Positions 54,935 to 63,282 of a stretch of 64,000 bases of DNA are shown here, piece after piece. This DNA is from Afipia massiliensis (GTDB lineage: Bacteria; Pseudomonadota; Alphaproteobacteria; Rhizobiales; Xanthobacteraceae). The translations under genes and the position numbers were made by a program. The notes below the pieces were generated by a model. The model was given only the letters and a program-made list of their open reading frames with translations. It was not told the DNA's origin and made no database searches. The DNA is taken from positions 1,427,501-1,491,500 of the forward strand of contig NZ_LBIA02000001.1 in the NCBI RefSeq assembly GCF_001006325.2. The letters are read 5' to 3'. Numbering within the stretch: the first letter of the stretch is position 1; each line of letters opens with the position of its first letter.

Positions 54935-55339
54935 TCAGTCCTGGCTGCGCCACTTCCGCAAAGTCTCCAACAGTTCGTCGCGCAAATATGGTTTGCGCAG
55001 TACCGGATAATGCGCAAACGCAGCGGGAACTCCCACCGATCCGGAATATCCCGTGACGAATACAAACGGAATTTTCTGGCGCTCGAGTTGCTCGGCGACA
55101 GCGAAGCTTTTCTCCCTGACCAATCCGACGTCGAGCAGCACGAAGTCCGGCGCGCGTTCAGCGATCAGTTGAAGGGCACTGGCGACATCGCGGGCGGTTC
55201 GCACCGACCCCACGCCGAAACCGCCGATCGCCTCAGTGGCATCCATGGCGATCAGCGTATCGTCCTCGACCACAAGAACGTCGCTGGGCAGGTCAGCAGG
55301 GTTGTGAGCCGCCGGCCCGTTGGGGTCGATGGGTTGCAT
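54935..55339 (-). CDS. Single-domain response regulator
   Basis: The 134-residue CheY-like receiver has no output domain. Residues expected for phosphorylation are present: acidic pair in VLVVEDDTLIAMD, the acceptor aspartate in FVLLDVGLV, threonine in FVTGYSG and lysine in VLRKPYL. The start at 55339 follows CGGAAC. The pattern resembles receivers that work with HWE/HisKA_2-type kinases in Rhizobiales stress signalling. No kinase gene is adjacent. It is divergent from a Crp/Fnr regulator across 175 bases. Confidence 0.9.
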   Translation of the reverse strand: MQPIDPNGPAAHNPADLPSDVLVVEDDTLIAMDATEAIGGFGVGSVRTARDVASALQLIAERAPDFVLLDVGLVREKSFAVAEQLERQKIPFVFVTGYSGSVGVPAAFAHYPVLRKPYLRDELLETLRKWRSQD

Positions 55340-55514
55340 TGTTGATGTTCCGAAACTGTGTCGAGAAAAGCTGCTGAGACGCCGGCGTCGCGCTGAAAGC
55401 CGCAACACCGGTTCCCGGATGGAACCCAACACAAAAGAGCTGGCCGCGTCTGTGCACTTTTGAACACAGGAACGCGGGAACCTGCGCTACGTTGACCGTG
55501 TGACGAGGGGATCC

Positions 55515-56294
55515 ATGACACGACAACAGGCCAAGGCGGCCAATGAGGACCGCCCCTTCAACAATCTGCTGCGCCACCTCAGCGATGCGGATTTTGGCCT
55601 GCTCGAACCGTTTCTGGAGTCCGCAGACGCGAGGGCGGACGACCTGCTCTACAATCCCGGCGATGACGTCGAGACCGTCCATTTTCCCTGCGGGCCAAGC
55701 CTCGTCTCGTTTCTTGTCGCAAACGAAGACGGCCGCGACGTCGAGACCATCCTCGTAGGCCGCGAAGGTGCGGTGGGCGGGATCGTCAGCCAGGGATTTC
55801 TGCCGGCCTATACCCGCATCACGGTGAAGGTCGCCGGCCCGTTCATGCGGCTGCGCGTCGCGAAGCTCAATGCGGCAAAAGCTCGGTCGCCGACGCTTCG
55901 CTATCTGTTCGCGCGCTACGCCGATTGCATGCTGGCTCAGGTTTTTCAGTCGACCGCCTGCAATGCGATCCATTCGATCGAACAGCGCACGGCGAAATGG
56001 ATCCTGTCGGCGCGGGAGCGGACCGGCGACGACCTTGTTGCCCTCACCCACGAGCAGCTCTCGACCATGCTGGGGGTGGGCCGAAGCTATGCCAGCCGCG
56101 TGATCCAGACCTTCAAGGCCGAGGGCATTCTGGAGACCCGCCGCGGGGCCATCCTGGTCCGCAACCCGGACGCGTTGGCGGCTCGGGCGTGCCTCTGCAA
56201 CGAGGCCGTCAAAGCCCATTTCGACGAGGTGTTGCGCGGGGTGTACCCAACGCCGGAAAGTGACGCGAAATCGGCCTCCGGAAGGCCGAAATAG
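55515..56294 (+). CDS. Crp/Fnr-family transcriptional regulator
   Basis: The 259-residue protein starts at 55515 after GAGGGG; a GTG five codons earlier is the alternative. A degenerate cyclic-nucleotide-type beta-roll (about 20-150) lacks the usual cAMP-binding pattern and the Fnr cysteines. A C-terminal winged helix (about 175-235) reads LTHEQLSTMLGVGRSYASRVI with the wing LETRRGAILVRN. Many Bradyrhizobiaceae regulators of this type act under oxidative or light stress. The divergent response regulator may be coregulated. Confidence 0.9.
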   Translation: MTRQQAKAANEDRPFNNLLRHLSDADFGLLEPFLESADARADDLLYNPGDDVETVHFPCGPSLVSFLVANEDGRDVETILVGREGAVGGIVSQGFLPAYTRITVKVAGPFMRLRVAKLNAAKARSPTLRYLFARYADCMLAQVFQSTACNAIHSIEQRTAKWILSARERTGDDLVALTHEQLSTMLGVGRSYASRVIQTFKAEGILETRRGAILVRNPDALAARACLCNEAVKAHFDEVLRGVYPTPESDAKSASGRPK

Positions 56295-56319
56295 GCCCTT
56301 CTGACCCCCCAGAATCGCA

Positions 56320-56347
56320 TTGTTTTTCGCGAAATCCCGACTATATT
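56320..56347 (+). promoter_or_regulatory. Candidate sigma-70 type promoter for typA
   Basis: TTGTTT (56320-56325) and TATATT (56342-56347) are separated by 16 bases. Transcription would begin near 56354, leaving a leader of about 113 bases before the typA ATG. Confidence 0.5.
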
Positions 56348-56368
56348 GCGCCGCAAGAAGTCAAGTGT

Positions 56369-56402
56369 GCCCGGTTCATTGTGGACCGGGCCGGATTTTT
56401 TT
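56369..56402 (+). terminator. Terminator-like hairpin in the typA leader
   Basis: Stem gcccggt / accgggc (56369-56375 with 56385-56391), then cgga and seven T (56396-56402). A second small stem, ggtct/agacc, follows (56408-56422). It lies between the predicted promoter and the typA start, so it could attenuate typA. It may instead simply end the Crp/Fnr gene. Confidence 0.6.
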
Positions 56403-56466
56403 GGGCTGGTCTCTGACAGACCCCCTTTTGCGGACCGCGCTAACAGCGGCCAGAACGAAAACGAAC

Positions 56467-58290
56467 ATGAATTTGCGAAACATCGCCATCATCGCTCACG
56501 TCGACCATGGCAAGACCACGCTCGTCGACAAGCTGCTCCAGCAATCCGGCACCTACCGCGACAACCAGCGGCAGGTCGAGCGCGCGATGGACTCCAACGA
56601 TATCGAGCGCGAGCGCGGCATCACCATTCTGGCCAAGTGCACCTCGGTCGAATGGGACGACACCCGCATCAACATCGTCGACACGCCGGGCCACGCCGAT
56701 TTCGGCGGTGAGGTCGAGCGCATCCTGTCGATGGTCGACGGCGTGATCGTTCTCGTCGACGCCGCCGAAGGCCCGATGCCGCAGACCAAATTCGTGGTCG
56801 GCAAGGCGCTCAAGCTCGGCCTCAAGCCGATCGTCGCGATCAACAAGGTCGACCGCCCCGACGCGCGCGTCACCGAAGTCGTCAACGAAGTGTTCGACCT
56901 GTTCGCTGCGCTCGACGCCACCGACGACCAGCTCGATTTCCCGATTCTCTACGGCTCCGGCAAGAACGGCTGGATGGGTACGTCGCCTGAGGACAACGGC
57001 AACGGCATGAAGCCGCTGTTCGATCTCGTCATCAAGCATGTCGCGCCGCCGGTGGTGGAAGAAGGTCCGTTCCGTCTGCTCGGCACCATCCTCGAAGCCA
57101 ACCCCTATCTCGGCCGCATCATCACCGGCCGCATCTCGTCCGGTTCGGTGAAGCCGAACCAGTCGGTGAAGGTGCTGTCGCGCGACGGCAAGACAGTTGA
57201 GACCGGGCGCATCACCAAGATTCTCGCGTTCCGCGGCCTCGAGCGCCAGCCGGTCGAGCTGGCCGAAGCCGGCGACATCGTCGCCATCGCGGGCCTCACC
57301 AAGGGCACTGTCGCCGACACCTTCTGCGATCCCACGGTTGAAACGCCGATCCAGGCGCAGCCGATCGATCCGCCGACCGTGTCGATGTCCTTCATCGTCA
57401 ACAACTCGCCGCTGGCCGGCACCGAAGGCGACAAGGTCACCAGCCGTCTGATCCGCGACCGCCTGCTGCGCGAAGCTGAAGGCAACGTCGCGCTGCGCGT
57501 GATCGAGGCCGCCGACAAGGACGCGATGGAAGTGTCGGGCCGCGGCGAATTGCAGCTCGCGATCCTGATCGAAAACATGCGCCGCGAAGGTTTCGAACTC
57601 TCCGTGTCGCGTCCGCGCGTCGTTCTGACCAAGGATGACGACGGCAAGATTCTGGAGCCGGTCGAGGAAGTCGTGATCGACGTCGACGAGGAATTCTCCG
57701 GCGTGGTCGTGCAGAAGATGAGCGAGCGCAAGGCCGAGATGATCGAGATGCGCCCGTCCGGCGGCAACCGCCTGCGGCTGGTGTTCTACGCGCCGACCCG
57801 CGGCCTGATCGGCTATCAGGGTGAACTGATGACCGACACGCGCGGCACCGCGATCATGAACCGCCTGTTCCACGACTACCTGCCGTACAAGGGTGAAATC
57901 CAGGGCCGCCGCAATGGCGTTCTGATCTCGAACGAACAGGGCGAAGCGGTTGCCTACGCCATGTTCAAGCTGGAGGACCGCGGCCCGATGATGATCGAGC
58001 CGGGCTGGAAGGTCTACAAGGGCATGATCGTCGGCGAGCACACCCGCGAGAACGATCTCGAGATCAACGTGCTCAAGGGCAAGCAGCTCACCAACATCCG
58101 CACCACCTCGAAGGACGAAGCGGTGCGCCTGACCCCGCCGATCCGCATGACGCTGGAAAAGGCGCTGGCCTATATCGAGGACGACGAGCTGGTGGAAATC
58201 ACCCCGAAGTCGATCCGCCTGCGCAAGCGGCATCTCGATGCCAACGAACGCAAGCGCGCCGAGAAGAGCAAGGTCGCGCTGGTCGGCTGA
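56467..58290 (+). CDS. typA: Ribosome-associated GTPase TypA/BipA
   Basis: Translational GTPase related to EF-G that assists 50S assembly and stress adaptation. The 607-residue length is standard. The G motifs are [10 protein letters not shown] (10-19), [15 protein letters not shown] and NKVDRPDAR. The C-terminal domains carry [20 protein letters not shown] and [16 protein letters not shown]. The start at 56467 is the family start, [15 protein letters not shown]. The leader holds a promoter and a terminator-like hairpin. Confidence 0.97.
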   Translation: MNLRNIAIIAHVDHGKTTLVDKLLQQSGTYRDNQRQVERAMDSNDIERERGITILAKCTSVEWDDTRINIVDTPGHADFGGEVERILSMVDGVIVLVDAAEGPMPQTKFVVGKALKLGLKPIVAINKVDRPDARVTEVVNEVFDLFAALDATDDQLDFPILYGSGKNGWMGTSPEDNGNGMKPLFDLVIKHVAPPVVEEGPFRLLGTILEANPYLGRIITGRISSGSVKPNQSVKVLSRDGKTVETGRITKILAFRGLERQPVELAEAGDIVAIAGLTKGTVADTFCDPTVETPIQAQPIDPPTVSMSFIVNNSPLAGTEGDKVTSRLIRDRLLREAEGNVALRVIEAADKDAMEVSGRGELQLAILIENMRREGFELSVSRPRVVLTKDDDGKILEPVEEVVIDVDEEFSGVVVQKMSERKAEMIEMRPSGGNRLRLVFYAPTRGLIGYQGELMTDTRGTAIMNRLFHDYLPYKGEIQGRRNGVLISNEQGEAVAYAMFKLEDRGPMMIEPGWKVYKGMIVGEHTRENDLEINVLKGKQLTNIRTTSKDEAVRLTPPIRMTLEKALAYIEDDELVEITPKSIRLRKRHLDANERKRAEKSKVALVG

Positions 58291-58308
58291 TCCGGTTGCT
58301 GCTCCTCT

Positions 58309-58393
58309 CGTCATTGCGAGCGGAGCGAAGCAATCCAGACAAGCTGCAGTGGGGAGCTGGATTGCTTCGTCGCAAGAGCTCCTCGCAATGACG
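58309..58393. repeat. Palindromic intergenic repeat, type B
   Basis: Arms cgtcattgcgagcggagcga and the matching agctcctcgcaatgacg, with agcaatccag / ctggattgct inside. It lies 18 bases after typA. Confidence 0.92.
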
Positions 58394-58527
58394 GAAAACT
58401 GACATGCCCGGCCTTGTGCCGGGCATTGTCGTCTTATAGTTCGGTTAGAAAGCGTGAGTGATACAGGTGACACCAACTCTCCGAACAGCGACGCCATCAT
58501 GACGTCTCAGAGAATCGATCATCACTC

Positions 58528-59769
58528 ATGACTCTCCCTTCAGAAATCGATGTCGCAATCATCGGCGCGGGCGCGGCCGGCCTCGCCGCCGCACGGACGC
58601 TCGAAAGCACAAAGCTCTCCGTTCTCGTCCTCGAGGCGCGCGACCGCATCGGCGGCCGCGGTCACACCCTGCTTCTTCCCAACGATGTCGTGTTCGATGT
58701 CGGCTGCGAATGGCTGCATTCGGCGGACCGAAATTCTTTCGTGCCGATCGCGCGTGAGCTGGGATTGGAAATCAACGAGACCCGCCCGCGCTGGCGCGAG
58801 CAAAGCCTCAACATCGGTTTCCCGCCGGAGCAGCGCGACGCATTCCTGATCGCGATGGATGCGTTCGACACGCGCGTGACCGACGCCGCCGAACTCGCCG
58901 ACGACACGCCGGCACGGCAATGGCTCGAACCCGACAACCGCTGGAACGCCGCGATCGAGACCATCAGCACTTACATCAACGGCGTCGAGCTGGATCGTGT
59001 GTCGACCTGGGACATGGACGCCTATGAAGACACTGGCGTGAACTGGCGCGTGCGGCGCGGTTACGGCGCGCTGATTGCGGCCTATGGCGCACCATGTCCG
59101 GTGGCGCTTAACACCAAGGTCACGCTGATCGATCATTCCGGCGCGCGCATCCGGATCGAAACCTCGCGCGGCACAGTGTCCGCGCGCCAGGTCATCGTCA
59201 CCGCGCCGACCAACCTGATCGCCAACCAATCGATCCGTTTTCATCCCGCATTGCCGGACAAGGTCGCGGCCGCAGCCGGGCTGCCGCTCGGGCTCGCCGA
59301 CAAGGTGATGCTGGCGCTGGACGAGCCGGAGTCGCTGCCGAGCGACGGGCATTTTTACGGCACGACCGATCGCATCGGCACCGGCAGCTATCACCTGCGA
59401 CCGATGGGCCAGCCGTGTATTTCGGGATTCTTCGGCGGCGCGTTCGCGCGCCAACTCGAGGATGCGGGCGAAGGCGCGCTGGCGGCGCAGGCCATCGATG
59501 AACTGGTGGCGCTGCTCGGCTCGGAGTATCGCAGGAAACTCAAGCCCATCGGCGAATCGCGCTGGGCGCACGATCCGTTCGCGCTGGGATCGTATTCGCA
59601 CGCGCTGCCCGGCCATGCCGATGATCGCGCAATTCTCGCCGCGCCGGTCGATGACCGGCTGTTCTTTGCCGGTGAAGCAACCTCACCGAATTTCTTCTCC
59701 ACCGCCCACGGCGCGCAGGAGACCGGCGTGCGGGCGGCGGGAGAAGTGGTGGGTGTTAGGATTACTTGA
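58528..59769 (+). CDS. FAD-dependent amine oxidase family protein
   Basis: The 413-residue flavin monoamine oxidase-type protein has the dinucleotide motif IIGAGAAGLAAARTLE at the start, then LEARDRIGGRGHTL, and the C-terminal FAD segment RLFFAGEATSPNFFSTAHGA. No signal peptide is visible. Substrates of relatives include polyamines and amino acids; none can be assigned here. It borders a lower-GC pocket on its downstream side. Confidence 0.9.
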   Translation: MTLPSEIDVAIIGAGAAGLAAARTLESTKLSVLVLEARDRIGGRGHTLLLPNDVVFDVGCEWLHSADRNSFVPIARELGLEINETRPRWREQSLNIGFPPEQRDAFLIAMDAFDTRVTDAAELADDTPARQWLEPDNRWNAAIETISTYINGVELDRVSTWDMDAYEDTGVNWRVRRGYGALIAAYGAPCPVALNTKVTLIDHSGARIRIETSRGTVSARQVIVTAPTNLIANQSIRFHPALPDKVAAAAGLPLGLADKVMLALDEPESLPSDGHFYGTTDRIGTGSYHLRPMGQPCISGFFGGAFARQLEDAGEGALAAQAIDELVALLGSEYRRKLKPIGESRWAHDPFALGSYSHALPGHADDRAILAAPVDDRLFFAGEATSPNFFSTAHGAQETGVRAAGEVVGVRIT

Positions 59770-59812
59770 TAGACTTACGATGAGCGTCGACCGCCAACCG
59801 TTCGAGGTCGCC

Positions 59813-60010
59813 ATGAATCTGAATGAAACGCCCTCATCGTTTGAGGATTGGTGCAGCGCTGTCGATCACCGTCTTCAAGATACCTACTGCATATCGATTA
59901 TCGACGCTGGCATCGACGATGAGCAATTAGCTAACCACTGGACAACTTACGACACGCCCAGCGAGTTCGTAGAATGGTTCGGAACTAAGTACGATCTCGA
60001 CGCAAAATGA
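59813..60010 (+). CDS. Small acidic hypothetical protein
   Basis: The 65-residue product starts at an ATG 5 bases after GAGG. It begins MNLNETPSSFEDWCSAVDHR and ends TKYDLDAK; it is acidic, with two cysteines and no membrane segment. An in-frame ATG 11 codons upstream is possible. Base composition is clearly lower in GC than the core genes. It is convergent with the HNH endonuclease gene, 14 bases away. No family is recognised. Confidence 0.6.
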   Translation: MNLNETPSSFEDWCSAVDHRLQDTYCISIIDAGIDDEQLANHWTTYDTPSEFVEWFGTKYDLDAK

Positions 60011-60024
60011 AATGCGGTTGAAGT

Positions 60025-60927
60025 TTACGCCCCTTTGAAGACGTTATCTCGGTGAAATTTCAAAAAATGCATATTCGGATGCAGTGTTTGATCGTTCGGA
60101 AGATTCAGCGTGCGATCCCGATTTATCAGGCGCAGCGCATCGTCTGGAACATGGTTTTTGGCGATGAGAATGCGATAGTCGTCACCAATCGATACTAGTC
60201 CTCGGTCAAACATCCAATGAACCGTGCCGGACAGAGCCAATCCGTTTCTTACAGAGTCTGGTCCATTTGATGCGACAGGCTGGATATGAGCGGCCTGAAC
60301 TTCAGGCCGACCGCCCCCGTTTATCAATCGCAGGCCCGTGATCGCACACCGATTTGCATAAGCCGCGCGGACATTGTGCATAAATGACCTCTCTCGAAAT
60401 GGACGAGAGACAGTCATTTCAACAATCGGCCTAACAAATGGCTCAGGTGGTTCGGAAAAACCTTGTGCGGGATTTTCTGAAGCGACTGTTTGTTCTGCCA
60501 AGATTGGCGCGAAACCCGCTTTCAGGATGCGATCAAACTCTTCGTCGGGGACCAAGCGTACCGCGCGTCCAAATGCCCCTCTATTGGTACTGCCATCTGC
60601 CTTCTGCAAGGCACTTTCATAATAGACGGAGCTTTCGGAAAACGGCACCGGCCTGTCGAAGTCTAAGTAATCGCCGACAAGCGCATAGTAGTGATCTGGC
60701 TGCTTTTCGTCCTCAACAATTGATTTTACGCGTGCGACGCCGAAGTACGACTGGCGTCCGCCAACACTCGACAGATCTGCGCTTGATCGACGCGGCTCGT
60801 AGTAAACAACATGATCGCCGACTGCTTGTGTGGCGTAGTTGAGGTATGTCTTCGGAAAATGATACTGGACCTCCGGTAGATCGTCGTAGCTTGGCGTCAC
60901 CTTGGTGGTAAAAACTGCTTTTGCCAT
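60025..60927 (-). CDS. HNH endonuclease with N-terminal PUA/EVE-like domain
   Basis: The 300-residue protein has two parts. The N-terminal half (about 1-125) has the pattern VGDHVVYYEPRR ... YFGVARVKSIVEDEKQPDHY, which resembles PUA-superfamily (EVE/ASCH-like) modules that read modified bases. The C-terminal part (about 185-260) is an HNH_2-type nuclease: cysteine in NRCAITGL, histidine in VQAAHIQPV, asparagine in VRNGLALS and histidine in VHWMFDRGL. Codon use and about 48% GC in the sampled stretch differ from its neighbours, so it was probably acquired horizontally. A modification-dependent restriction role is inferred; a generic HNH nuclease is the alternative. Confidence 0.8.
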   Translation of the reverse strand: MAKAVFTTKVTPSYDDLPEVQYHFPKTYLNYATQAVGDHVVYYEPRRSSADLSSVGGRQSYFGVARVKSIVEDEKQPDHYYALVGDYLDFDRPVPFSESSVYYESALQKADGSTNRGAFGRAVRLVPDEEFDRILKAGFAPILAEQTVASENPAQGFSEPPEPFVRPIVEMTVSRPFRERSFMHNVRAAYANRCAITGLRLINGGGRPEVQAAHIQPVASNGPDSVRNGLALSGTVHWMFDRGLVSIGDDYRILIAKNHVPDDALRLINRDRTLNLPNDQTLHPNMHFLKFHRDNVFKGA

Positions 60928-61005
60928 GAACTATCGACCAGATCGGCCCCAACGGATTGAATGCAGAAAGTAATACTCAGTACGCGAGTTGATTTGTCCA
61001 GTCGA

Positions 61006-61932
61006 TCATTGCTTCTTCTTCGCAGCGCCCTGCGCGACCGGCGCCTGCACATTCAATCCCGCTGCGTTCGCGATGATCTGCTCCATCGCACTCGCATCCC
61101 CCGCCTCCGCCAGCCAGTGCCCCTCGTTGCCGAACGCGGGCAGCACCTTGAAATCGACCTTGTCGTCACCAGCCTCAATGAAGGCGTCGGCCATGCGCTT
61201 TGAGAACTCCGGCGGAAAATACGAATCGTTCTCCGCTACCAGCCACGTCACCGGCACGCGCGCGTCCTCGCCGAATTCGGTCGCTGCGGCGATGAGCTTT
61301 TCCGGCGCGCAGATATTGCCCGCGCGATCGTCGGCGCGGCCGCCGCGTCCCGGCGCGAACACGATGATCGCGGAAATGTCTTTCGGGCTGCGGTCGGTGA
61401 GCGCTAGCGCGCCCCATCCGCCTGCCGAATGTCCGACGATGACCGACGCATCCTTGCGCACGAAGGGCTGCGTGCGCATGAACGTCAGCGCCGTGGTGAT
61501 CGCCTCTGCCGTGCTTCGCGCCGACATCGCATACTCCGCGTTGTCACAGCCTTCCTGATCCTCAAGGTAAGGTCCGCCGGTTTTGCCGTGGCCGAGCCGT
61601 TGCGGCACCAGCACGGCGAACCCGCGCGACACCAGCACCGAGGCCAAAGCTGCGTATTCCGGCTGTGGCATCTGCGCCCGCGCCAGCCGGTTCTGCGTCG
61701 AGGCATGCGCAATCACGGCGAGGCGGAACGGGCCCTTGCCCGGCGGGCGAAACAGCACCGCTCGCGAAGGTGTGATCTGGTCCTGCGTCGGCACCAGCCA
61801 GTCCTGCCGCCGATTCGGCGATCCCTCAGGACCCTGTGAGCCGAACCGATTCTCGCCCCACGCGGGTGTCTGAGACGAAAGACCAACCGCAAGCAGCAGG
61901 GCGGCCACCTTGAACAATACGTTTTTTGTCAT
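61006..61932 (-). CDS. Exported alpha/beta hydrolase (dienelactone-hydrolase-like)
   Basis: The 308-residue protein has a signal peptide (hydrophobic core about 7-18, cleavage near TPAWGE). The nucleophile elbow is GHSAGGWGAL, an acid follows in the VAENDSYFPPE region, and a histidine lies in NEGHWLAEAG, giving a complete catalytic triad pattern. FRLAVIAHAS marks the oxyanion region. The substrate is unknown. A Lys-rich tail (AAKKKQ) ends the protein. Confidence 0.87.
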   Translation of the reverse strand: MTKNVLFKVAALLLAVGLSSQTPAWGENRFGSQGPEGSPNRRQDWLVPTQDQITPSRAVLFRPPGKGPFRLAVIAHASTQNRLARAQMPQPEYAALASVLVSRGFAVLVPQRLGHGKTGGPYLEDQEGCDNAEYAMSARSTAEAITTALTFMRTQPFVRKDASVIVGHSAGGWGALALTDRSPKDISAIIVFAPGRGGRADDRAGNICAPEKLIAAATEFGEDARVPVTWLVAENDSYFPPEFSKRMADAFIEAGDDKVDFKVLPAFGNEGHWLAEAGDASAMEQIIANAAGLNVQAPVAQGAAKKKQ

Positions 61933-62040
61933 CTGCGGCGATCATTGCCTGCCGCTCGCAGCCAAGCCAAGCACTATACCGCGCACGCCTGTCCTCTTTC
62001 GGTACAGATCGCCATTCACCTGATGCAAAAAACCCACATA

Positions 62041-62056
62041 TTAACTGATAATTAAC
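62041..62056. promoter_or_regulatory. CtrA-type box (TTAA-N7-TTAAC)
   Basis: TTAA (62041-62044), seven bases, TTAAC (62052-62056) is an exact match to the consensus bound by the alphaproteobacterial cell-cycle regulator CtrA. It lies 44 bases before the chosen GNAT start. One match in 64 kb may be chance. Confidence 0.4.
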
Positions 62057-62099
62057 GATGGACCTTGAAGGCGGGGCTGCGAGTTGCTTTGATTGCACC

Positions 62100-62609
62100 A
62101 TGAGCACGATCCTTATCGAGGTCCGGCCAGCCAAGGCCTCCGATGCGTCAGCAGTCGCTGCGACGCACGACGAAGCGTGGCGCTCCGCCTACCAGGGAAT
62201 CATCCCGGGCGCCGAACTCGAAAAGCTGATCAACCGCCGCGGCCCGCAGTGGTGGGATAGCGCGATCCGAAAAGGCAGCCGCGTCAGCGTCTTGTGCTTC
62301 GGCGACAAGGTCGCCGGCTATGCCAATTACGGCCGCAACCGCGCCCGTAGCCTGCATTTCGAAGGCGAAATCTACGAACTTTACTTGCGTCCGGAGTTTC
62401 AGGGCCTCGGCTTCGGCCGCCGCCTGTTCACCGCCGCCAAGCGCGACCTGATCCAGAGCGGGCTGAAGAGCATGGTGATCTGGGCGCTGTCGGACAACGA
62501 GCCTGCGGTCGAGTTCTACCGCACCCTCGGCGGCCGGATGGTCGCGCGGTCCTCGGAGCGATTCGGCGGCAAGTCGCTCGACAAGGTCGCCTTCGCCTGG
62601 ACGGCCTGA
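62100..62609 (+). CDS. GNAT-family N-acetyltransferase
   Basis: The 169-residue protein has the acetyl-CoA pyrophosphate loop in LYLRPEFQGLGFGRRLF, preceded by the beta4 strand YELYL and followed by SMVIWALSDNEPAVEFYRTLGG. The start at 62100 (MSTILIEVRPAKASDA) is the usual GNAT opening. An upstream in-frame ATG at 62058 would add 14 residues. No clear ribosome binding site precedes either. The acetyl acceptor is unknown. Confidence 0.87.
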   Translation: MSTILIEVRPAKASDASAVAATHDEAWRSAYQGIIPGAELEKLINRRGPQWWDSAIRKGSRVSVLCFGDKVAGYANYGRNRARSLHFEGEIYELYLRPEFQGLGFGRRLFTAAKRDLIQSGLKSMVIWALSDNEPAVEFYRTLGGRMVARSSERFGGKSLDKVAFAWTA

Positions 62610-62717
62610 GCCTGTTCCTCAGTCTCCTGATACCTTTGGACCGCTTTTTCGGCTTTCGGCACCCGTCCGGATTCGCTAACCAGTCCGCGCATTTGCTCGA
62701 ACAGACACAGGCCCGTT

Positions 62718-63248
62718 ATGCGTATCGACGCGATTTCCATCGGAAAAAATCCGCCCCATGAAGTGAACGTCATCATCGAAGTGCCGGTCGGCGGCGAGCC
62801 GATCAAGTACGAGATGGACAAGGAGGCCGGCACGCTGGTGGTCGACCGCTTCCTCTATACGGCGATGCGCTATCCGGGAAATTACGGCTTCATTCCGCAC
62901 ACCCTCTCCGACGACGGCGATCCGTGCGACGTGCTGGTCGCCAACACCCGCGCCATCGTGCCAGGTGCGGTGATCGCCGTGCGCCCGGTCGGCGTGCTGT
63001 TCATGGAAGACGAAGCCGGCGGCGACGAGAAGATCATCGCGGTGCCGACCTCGAAGCTGACGCAGCGCTACGACAAGGTGAACAACTACAGCGATCTCCC
63101 CGAGATCACGCTGCAGCAGATCCAGCACTTCTTCGAGCACTACAAGGATCTCGAGCCCAAAAAGTGGGTGAAGGTGCTGCGCTGGGGCGATGCGGAGGAT
63201 GCGCGCAAGCTGATCCTCGAAGGCATCGAGCGCGCTAAGAAAAAGTAG
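62718..63248 (+). CDS. ppa: Inorganic pyrophosphatase
   Basis: Soluble family I pyrophosphatase that drives biosynthetic reactions by hydrolysing PPi. The 176-residue protein has the signature [10 protein letters not shown] with its metal-binding aspartates, the conserved [13 protein letters not shown], the [16 protein letters not shown] segment and [11 protein letters not shown] near the end. It precedes an M20 peptidase gene by 34 bases. Confidence 0.97.
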   Translation: MRIDAISIGKNPPHEVNVIIEVPVGGEPIKYEMDKEAGTLVVDRFLYTAMRYPGNYGFIPHTLSDDGDPCDVLVANTRAIVPGAVIAVRPVGVLFMEDEAGGDEKIIAVPTSKLTQRYDKVNNYSDLPEITLQQIQHFFEHYKDLEPKKWVKVLRWGDAEDARKLILEGIERAKKK

Positions 63249-63282
63249 GCGCCATTTTTGAGGCTGCGGAAGGATTCAAACG

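Noticed and set aside
56440-58500. Very long minus-strand open frame opposite typA
   Set aside because: It is the high-GC antisense shadow of a certain gene; the translation is His/Arg/Asp-rich without domain features and has no ribosome binding site.
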